This document shows positions 32,483-37,410 of a DNA stretch of 37,410 bases, piece after piece (the stretch's first letter is position 1; every line of letters begins with the position of its first letter). The notes under the pieces are model-generated. The model searched no databases. It was given only the letters and a program-made list of their open reading frames with translations, and was not told the origin of the DNA. Source of the DNA: Zavarzinella formosa DSM 19928 (GTDB lineage: Bacteria; Planctomycetota; Planctomycetia; Gemmatales; Gemmataceae); assembly GCF_000255705.1 (NCBI RefSeq), contig NZ_JH636440.1:956555-993964 (forward strand). The letters run 5' to 3'. Made by a program: the position numbers and the translations under genes.

Positions 32483-33736
32483 TTACAGCCGGTTGCTATA
32501 CTTCCTGCCGGCTCGCCCGTAGACCGGGAGGCTTTGCTTCGGCGGTTCGTCGCTCTTGGGCGGGGCCTTGGGACGGAACGCCTCGAAACCTTCCACAATC
32601 CGGGCCGGGATGATCTTGTTGATCGTCATCTCGATCTCGGTCAGCACTTCCCCTTCGTCGGGCATCACGAAGGTGATCGCCTTGCCGTCGGCGCCCATCC
32701 GGCCGGTGCGGCCGATGCGGTGGACGTAGTTTTCGTTGTCATTCGGCAGGTCGTAGTTCACGATGTGCGAAATGCCCGAGACGTCGATGCCCCGGCTCAT
32801 CACGTCCGTGGCGATCAGCACCGAGATGCGGCCGTCGCGGAAGGCGGCCATGATGCGTTCCCGCATGTTCTGTTGCAGGTCGCCGTGAATGGCGGCGCAG
32901 CGGATCTTGTGCCGCTTCAGTTGCCGGGCGAGGTTGTCGCAACCCCGCTTGCGTTCCACGAAGATGATGCACTGCCGGGGATTGTCGGTCGCCAGCAGTT
33001 TCAGCAACAGTTCCGTCTTCCGGTCTTCGTCCACGGTGATGTATGACTGGTCGATCCGGTCCACCGTCACCACTTCCGGGGAAACGTTCACATGCACCGG
33101 GTTGCGCATGTAGCGCTCGGTGAGCTTCAGCACGTCGGCCGGGAGCGTGGCGGACATCAGCAGTGTCTGCCGGTCCCGCGTGATCGTTTTCAAAATGCGT
33201 TCGATCTGGGGGCGAAAACCGATGTCGAGCATCCGGTCCGCCTCGTCGAGGACGAGGTATTTCACCTTGTCCAGTTGCAGCGTGCCCCGGCCGATATGGT
33301 CCAGCACCCGGCCGGGCGTGCCGACGATCAGGGTGCGGCCCTCGGCCAGTTGCTGGTTCTGCAAGCCGAAACCGGCCCCGCCGTAAATGACGGCCGAGCG
33401 GAAATGCTTGCTGGGGGAAAGCTTCACGGCCTCTTCGCCCACCTGGATGGCGAGTTCCCGCGTGGGGGCCAGCACAATGGCTTGCGGCTTCTTGAGGTCG
33501 CCCCCCCGCCAGGCGTTCATGAAGGGGATCAGGTACGCGGCCGTCTTGCCGGTGCCGGTTTGCGCCTGCCCGATCACGTCCGCGCCGGTGGCGGCCACGG
33601 GGATCAATTGGGCTTGGATGGGGGAAGCGACTTTGTAGCCCACCCGCTTCACGGCTTGGAGAAGGGGGGGAATGAGATTGAGGTCTTCAAACTTGGTCGG
33701 GATGTTTTCTTCGGTCGTCACGGGACTCTTGGACAT
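32483..33736 (-). CDS. DEAD-box RNA helicase (RhlE-like)
   Basis: ATP-dependent RNA unwinding, in ribosome assembly or RNA turnover. The product is 417 residues with all family motifs: Q motif around FEDLNL...SPIQAQ (16-42), motif I AQTGTGKT (58-65), PTRELA, a TPGR motif, DEAD followed by RMLDIGF, SAT, and in the second domain IIFVERKRGCDNLA, VLIATDVMSRGIDV and HRIGRTGR. The C-terminal tail is short and basic (residues ~375-417), as in RhlE-type proteins. It is a single gene with a strong terminator. Confidence 0.95.
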   Translation of the reverse strand: MSKSPVTTEENIPTKFEDLNLIPPLLQAVKRVGYKVASPIQAQLIPVAATGADVIGQAQTGTGKTAAYLIPFMNAWRGGDLKKPQAIVLAPTRELAIQVGEEAVKLSPSKHFRSAVIYGGAGFGLQNQQLAEGRTLIVGTPGRVLDHIGRGTLQLDKVKYLVLDEADRMLDIGFRPQIERILKTITRDRQTLLMSATLPADVLKLTERYMRNPVHVNVSPEVVTVDRIDQSYITVDEDRKTELLLKLLATDNPRQCIIFVERKRGCDNLARQLKRHKIRCAAIHGDLQQNMRERIMAAFRDGRISVLIATDVMSRGIDVSGISHIVNYDLPNDNENYVHRIGRTGRMGADGKAITFVMPDEGEVLTEIEMTINKIIPARIVEGFEAFRPKAPPKSDEPPKQSLPVYGRAGRKYSNRL

Positions 33737-34432
33737 GAGAAAGGCGGTTGAGGTTACAAACTAAGTTGAATGTCATGATACAAGGTTTTTGAAAAAAGAG
33801 GCAAGACGGGTTCTTTGTTCCGAAAACGAGGGTGAGCCGGTTGGATCGCATCGAAACCGGCGTTGTTCTCCCCTTGTTGAAAACGGGCCAACAAAGTCCG
33901 GATTCCGCCAAACGCCACGGATTATGACAAAATCATCTGGGTGCCTGGGTGTAATGCCCGAGGAATTTGCGAGGGTGGTGTTCAGTTTTGGGCCGGAAAA
34001 TGACCAGTAATGACCGGTTTTAGGCTGAAAACGGCAAAAAACTGGTCAAAAAGTGGGTTCTGGAAGCCGTTTTGAACACCTTTTGGACCGGTTTTGCACC
34101 GAATTTTCGGTGCAAAATTGCCGGAACCCATCGTTTGGGCCACAAGGTTACAACCATTTCAGCGGCCGTTCTCTCGACCTCGTTGATGCGATTATTTTCC
34201 TGGCGAAGGCGGTTTCAAACTTGGCGCTTTCCGCCATTGTCTCTCTGCCGGAAAGTTGGCGCGGCCGTCATTTTTTGAAGATTTTGTGCCGAAATGGCGG
34301 GTTTTAACGGCATTTGGCCTCGCGCGTCCGGAAAAACCCGGTATGTTTGAATCAACCATCTCACTTACGGATCGCCGTGCGAGCATTAGGCATCGTCACG
34401 GCTGACCCGTCTGATTTCTCCGAAAGGGAACC
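33737..34432. other. Long intergenic region with a perfect palindrome, no gene seen
   Basis: About 700 bases lie between the divergent helicase and small helical protein genes. They are richer in A and T than surrounding coding DNA. At 34092-34117 lies a perfect 26-base palindrome (TTTTGCACCGAA and its complement, around a TT centre). Several GGTTTT/AAAACGG-type tracts surround it. No reading frame is credible. It must hold two promoters, but the rest is unexplained. Confidence 0.6.
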
Positions 34433-34828
34433 ATGGCCGACTATCGGAAACTTGCCATTGATCTGATCGCCGCCGGCGGCAAATTCGACGCCGTCGAAAG
34501 CCGCCTTCTCAAGAAGGCCCTGTATGCGGACGGCAAAATCTCCCACGAAGAAGTCCTCTTCGTCGGCGAATTGCGGACCTCAATGGTGAAGCGAGCCAAG
34601 GGCGAACAGACCGACGCGATCGACCGATTCTTCCTCGCCTGCCTGCATGATGGCATCATCGGCAACGGCATCATCAGCGCCGAGGAAGTCGGGATCATCA
34701 AGAAGCTGCTGGTCGCCGACAAGCGCCTCGCCCCGTCGGCCAAGAAGTTCCTCGAAAACCTCAAGAAGAAAGCCACCAGCGTGGCCCCGGAATTCGACGC
34801 CCTGCTCGCCAGCGTGTCGAAGAAGTAA
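34433..34828 (+). CDS. TerB-like helical hypothetical protein
   Basis: A protein of 131 residues with an AAGGG ribosome site. It is all-helical by pattern, with a DGKISHEEVLFVGELR and a second NGIISAEEVGIIKKLLVADKRL segment, reminiscent of the acidic-helix layout in TerB-like domains. The N-terminal DLIAAGGKFDAVESRLLKKALYADGK is part of this. The metal-binding residues of true TerB were not confirmed. Related proteins appear to be widespread in Gemmata relatives. It is a single gene, followed by a palindromic repeat. Confidence 0.6.
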   Translation: MADYRKLAIDLIAAGGKFDAVESRLLKKALYADGKISHEEVLFVGELRTSMVKRAKGEQTDAIDRFFLACLHDGIIGNGIISAEEVGIIKKLLVADKRLAPSAKKFLENLKKKATSVAPEFDALLASVSKK

Positions 34829-34831
34829 GCA

Positions 34832-34960
34832 AGCGAAGACTAGCCACAAAGTCACAAAGGTCACACAAAGTTTCACAGAGAAGACTGAAGAGATATTTCT
34901 TCAAGAGTCTTCTTTGTGAAACTTTGTGTGACCTTTGTGACTTTGTGGTCAGTCTTCGCT
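34832..34960. repeat. CACAAAGTTTCAC-family inverted repeat
   Basis: Arms of 55 bases at 34832-34886 and 34906-34960 match with three mismatches. The element lies four bases after the stop at 34828, and ends 18 bases before the convergent gene end at 34979. Same family as 16419-16609. Its position suits a bidirectional terminator. Open frames reading MKLCVTFVTLW are products of the repeat. Confidence 0.85.
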
Positions 34961-34978
34961 TCTTTTCTCTTCTCCTGC

Positions 34979-35926
34979 TTATTCCCAGTTCTCACCCCGA
35001 TACCACTTCGTCGTTTTCGCCAAGCCTTCCTCAAAAGTCACGGCCGGCTCGTAGCCAAGCAACGCTCGGGTGCGGGAGATGTCGGCCTTGGAGTAACGCA
35101 CATCCCCGGCTCGTGCGGGGCCGAGTTCCGGTTTGATGTTGGTTCCGAGCGTTTTGTTCAATTCTTCCACCAGACGCAGCACCGTGACGCTGTTGCCGGT
35201 GCCGACGTTGAAGACCTGGCCGGAAACGCCGGGAGAACTGGCGGCTTTCATCAGGGCTTGCACGGCATTGCCGACGTAGGTGAAGTCCCGCGATTGCAAG
35301 CCGTCACCGTGAACCACGGGCGTTTTCCCCTGGCTCAGCAGCGATGTGAAAATGGCGATCACCCCGGAGTAGGGCGAATCGGGCCGCTGGCGGGGGCCGA
35401 AGATGTTGAAGAACCGCACGCGGACGGTTTCGATGCCGTAAGTCGCGGCAAACGCCTGCATGTAGTATTCCCCGGCGAGTTTGGCGGCCGCGTAGGGGGA
35501 GAGGGCGCAGGGCGTTTGGTCTTCCTTTTGGCCGTCGTCGGTCGTGGCCCCGCCGTACATGCTGGAACTGGCGGCAAACACCACCCGTTTGACCCCTGCC
35601 TTGCGGGCTTCATCCAGCACTTGCAAGGTGCCGGTCGCACAGGCGGCATGGCTGATGAGCGGGGTTTCCACGCTTCGGGCGACGGAGGCGAGCGCCCCGA
35701 GATGGTAAACGGTCTTCGCCCCGGCGACGGCTTTCGCCACGACGGGCTGATCCAAAATCGAGCCGGTGATTAATTCCACACGGTCGCCGTGGCGTTCGAT
35801 GTTGGCCGCCTGCCCGGTGCTGAGATCATCCAGCACGCGGACCCGATCCCCCCGCTTCACCAAGGCGTCCACCAAATGGGAGCCGATGAACCCGGCTCCG
35901 CCCGTCACCAACGACAAGTCGCTCAT
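34979..35926 (-). CDS. NAD-dependent epimerase/dehydratase (extended SDR, UDP-hexose 4-epimerase-like)
   Basis: A 315-residue extended short-chain dehydrogenase. The Rossmann motif TGGAGFIGSHL is at residues 8-18, VLDDLSTG at 31-38, and the catalytic Tyr145-x3-Lys149 occurs in SPYAAAKLAGE. The SSSMYGG segment (120-126) supplies the catalytic serine. VRFFNIFGPRQRPDSPYSGVIAIF is the family's substrate-binding region, most like UDP-glucose or UDP-N-acetylglucosamine 4-epimerases. It likely provides sugar nucleotides for polysaccharides, but the exact sugar is unknown. It is a single gene. Confidence 0.9.
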   Translation of the reverse strand: MSDLSLVTGGAGFIGSHLVDALVKRGDRVRVLDDLSTGQAANIERHGDRVELITGSILDQPVVAKAVAGAKTVYHLGALASVARSVETPLISHAACATGTLQVLDEARKAGVKRVVFAASSSMYGGATTDDGQKEDQTPCALSPYAAAKLAGEYYMQAFAATYGIETVRVRFFNIFGPRQRPDSPYSGVIAIFTSLLSQGKTPVVHGDGLQSRDFTYVGNAVQALMKAASSPGVSGQVFNVGTGNSVTVLRLVEELNKTLGTNIKPELGPARAGDVRYSKADISRTRALLGYEPAVTFEEGLAKTTKWYRGENWE

Positions 35927-36042
35927 GAGAGTCCTTCGATTTGATATCGTCAGGGTTGATTCAATGGCCGACGACGGGACGCGGCAACCCGCCGGGCGTA
36001 CATCAACGGGGGATCAACGCGGAACCAACGGAACCATCGCGC

Positions 36043-36918
36043 ATGCCGGCACAGAAAATCGACGGACAGGAACTCAGCAAGGCCATCCGGGCCGAAGTGG
36101 CCGCCGGGGTGGCCGCCCATGTCGCCGCCGGGGGCCGCCCGCCGGGGCTGGCCGCCGTGCTGGTGGGGGACAATCCCGCGAGCGAAGTCTACGTCCGCAG
36201 CAAGCGCAAAGCCTGCGAGGACGCAGGGATGAATAGCTGGCTGCACCGTCTCCCCGCGACCGCCAGCGAAGAAGACTTGTTGAAACTGGTCGCCGATCTC
36301 AACGCCGACCCGGCGGTTCACGGCATCTTGGTTCAATTGCCGCTGCCGAAGCAAATCCGGGAGGAGGCGATCATCAACGCCATCAGCCCGGCGAAGGATG
36401 TCGATGCCTTCCACCCGCAAAACGTCGGCCTGCTGGCGGCCGGGCATCCCCGCTATCTCCCCTGCACGCCGTTCGGCGTTCAGCAAATGCTGGCCCGGTC
36501 CGGCATTCCAACCATTGGGAAGAATGTTGTGGTGATCGGCCGCAGCAACATCGTCGGCAAGCCGATGGCCCTGATTCTGATGCAAAAGCCGACCAAAGAC
36601 TTCCCCGAGGCGGGAGACGCCACCGTCACCGTGGTTCACCGGGGAACGAAAGACCTGCCGGCCGTGTGCCGCACCGCTGACATCCTGATTGCCGCCGTGG
36701 GGGTGGCGAAGTTTGTCACCGCCGATTTTGTGAAACCCGGCGCGGCCGTGATCGACGTGGGGATCAATTCCGTGGATGGAAAACTGGTCGGGGATGTGGA
36801 TGCCGAATCGGTCTCCCCGGTGGCCGGCTGGCTTTCTCCGGTTCCGAAAGGCGTCGGCCCGATGACCATCACCATGTTGCTGCAAAACACGCTGAAATCG
36901 GCCGTTGCCGCGAAGTAA
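36043..36918 (+). CDS. folD: Bifunctional methylene-THF dehydrogenase / methenyl-THF cyclohydrolase (FolD)
   Basis: Interconverts 5,10-methylene-, methenyl- and 10-formyl-tetrahydrofolate in one-carbon metabolism, in the cytoplasm. The product is 291 residues, the usual length. YVRSKRKACEDAGM carries the catalytic Tyr50 and Lys54, VQLPLPKQI and PAKDVDAFHPQN form the substrate side, and VVIGRSNIVGKPMALIL is the nucleotide-binding motif. The C-terminal signature reads PVPKGVGPMT, where a glycine is usual in place of the lysine. The ATG at 36043 gives the correct N-terminus; the upstream extension is not conserved-looking. The HIT gene follows 19 bases later, so the two may be co-transcribed. 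Confidence 0.95.
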   Translation: MPAQKIDGQELSKAIRAEVAAGVAAHVAAGGRPPGLAAVLVGDNPASEVYVRSKRKACEDAGMNSWLHRLPATASEEDLLKLVADLNADPAVHGILVQLPLPKQIREEAIINAISPAKDVDAFHPQNVGLLAAGHPRYLPCTPFGVQQMLARSGIPTIGKNVVVIGRSNIVGKPMALILMQKPTKDFPEAGDATVTVVHRGTKDLPAVCRTADILIAAVGVAKFVTADFVKPGAAVIDVGINSVDGKLVGDVDAESVSPVAGWLSPVPKGVGPMTITMLLQNTLKSAVAAK

Positions 36919-36937
36919 TTCCAAGGAGTGCATCAAA

Positions 36938-37282
36938 ATGATGACCGACAACATCTTCTTGAAGATCATCGAGAAGAAGATTCCCGCGAAGATCATTTAC
37001 GAGGACGATCTTTGCCTCGCGTTCAACGACATCAACCCACAGGCCCCGACGCACGTCGTTCTGATTCCCAAAAAAGTGATTCCCACCCATGATGAGGTCA
37101 CGAAAGAGGACAAAGAACTGCTGGGCCACCTGCATGTGGTCGCCGCACAACTCGCCGGGCAACTCGGTTTGACGGATGGCTATCGCCTCGTCATCAACTG
37201 CAAAGAACACGGCGGCCAAACCGTCCCCCACTTGCACATGCACTTGCTCGGGGGGCGGGGTTTGGGCTGGCCGCCGGGGTGA
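36938..37282 (+). CDS. HIT-family protein (HINT type nucleotide hydrolase)
   Basis: Histidine-triad nucleotide hydrolase or transferase, usually acting on purine nucleoside phosphoramidates. The product is 114 residues, with AAGGAG about 10 bases before the first of two adjacent ATGs. The family core is complete: IPAKIIYEDDLCLAFNDINPQAPTHVVLIPKK, a long helix (LLGHLHVVAAQLAGQLG), YRLVINCKEHGGQTVPHLHMHLLGGR, with the triad His98, His100 and His102. It follows FolD in the same direction. Confidence 0.95.
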   Translation: MMTDNIFLKIIEKKIPAKIIYEDDLCLAFNDINPQAPTHVVLIPKKVIPTHDEVTKEDKELLGHLHVVAAQLAGQLGLTDGYRLVINCKEHGGQTVPHLHMHLLGGRGLGWPPG

Positions 37283-37298
37283 GAGACAAATTAGTCTT

Positions 37299-37330
37299 GG
37301 CGAGCCGAGCAGCGTAAGCTGCCGGGTGGC
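37299..37330 (+). repeat. Dispersed repeat, GGCGAGCC family, right-end copy
   Basis: A 32-base copy matching the reverse complement of 3-34 with one mismatch. It lies 16 bases after the HIT gene. The following bases up to the window end have no gene. Confidence 0.75.
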
Positions 37331-37410
37331 TTCCCGCAGGGAAGGTACTTCAGCCACGGGTTTAAGTCCGGCTGAGTAAAGGGGAGGCGGCTCGACCACC
37401 GGAAGCCACC

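Noticed and set aside
34053-34307. 84-codon plus-strand frame in the long gap
   Set aside because: There is no ribosome site, its composition is unlike neighbouring genes, and it crosses the palindrome at 34092-34117.
34916-35773. 285-codon plus-strand frame
   Set aside because: It starts inside the CACAAAG repeat and continues antisense to the epimerase gene.

Overview
The window looks like chromosomal DNA of a planctomycete of the Gemmataceae type. The evidence is family content: a secreted protein with the N-terminal LEAREVPS-type motif common in Gemmata relatives, a protein opening with the TIGR02996 repeat-companion domain, a DUF1080 (3-keto-disaccharide hydrolase-like) protein, a secreted sulfatase, PQQ-type propeller and cytochrome c proteins, and many small lineage-specific hypotheticals. 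The DNA is GC-rich and antisense frames stay open over long distances, so long antisense ORFs are common and were discarded. No rRNA, tRNA, CRISPR array, transposase or integrase gene was seen.

Layout. 0-3 kb: an RTX-repeat protein with a C-terminal C39-like cysteine-peptidase domain converges on an ATP-grasp protein across a perfect hairpin. 3-3.6 kb: a palindromic element with perfect 48-bp arms truncates a small ORF. 3.7-10.5 kb: small accessory genes (duplicated helical secreted protein, membrane protein, Rdx/SelW-like CxxC protein, TIGR02996 protein, FrnE-like DsbA oxidoreductase, SUKH-like protein, double VOC protein, small membrane protein). 10.7-16.3 kb: a conserved hypothetical, a DUF1080 / purine nucleoside phosphorylase pair joined by a 4-base GTGA overlap, an SRPBCC membrane protein followed by a 59-residue membrane protein, an LRR secreted protein and a lipocalin-like secreted protein. 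16.6-22.1 kb: a large secreted met-zincin metalloprotease, a membrane protein, a DUF695 protein and a sulfatase. 22.2-28.3 kb: a diheme cytochrome c lipoprotein divergent from a 1198-residue PQQ-like propeller protein, which is translationally coupled (TTGA overlap) to a MoxR AAA+ ATPase. 32.5-37.3 kb: DEAD-box helicase, a small helical protein, SDR epimerase, FolD and a HIT protein.

The most notable region is 29.57-32.0 kb. Four short genes on the minus strand (two unknown, an AlkB-like dioxygenase, an ankyrin protein) alternate with imperfect palindromes that have the architecture of integron attC sites: outer GCCGAAC/GTTCAGC-type boxes and inner arms with an unpaired base. No integrase is present in the window, so this fits a CALIN (cluster of attC sites lacking an integrase). 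In two genes the reading frame runs into the site, so the site encodes the C-terminal tail; in a third the stop codon lies in the site's first box.

The other theme is a dense set of dispersed palindromic repeats of at least five sequence families. They sit almost only between genes, often between convergent genes or beside a start codon. One family (GGCGAGCCGGG...) occurs in inverted orientation at the two ends of the window.
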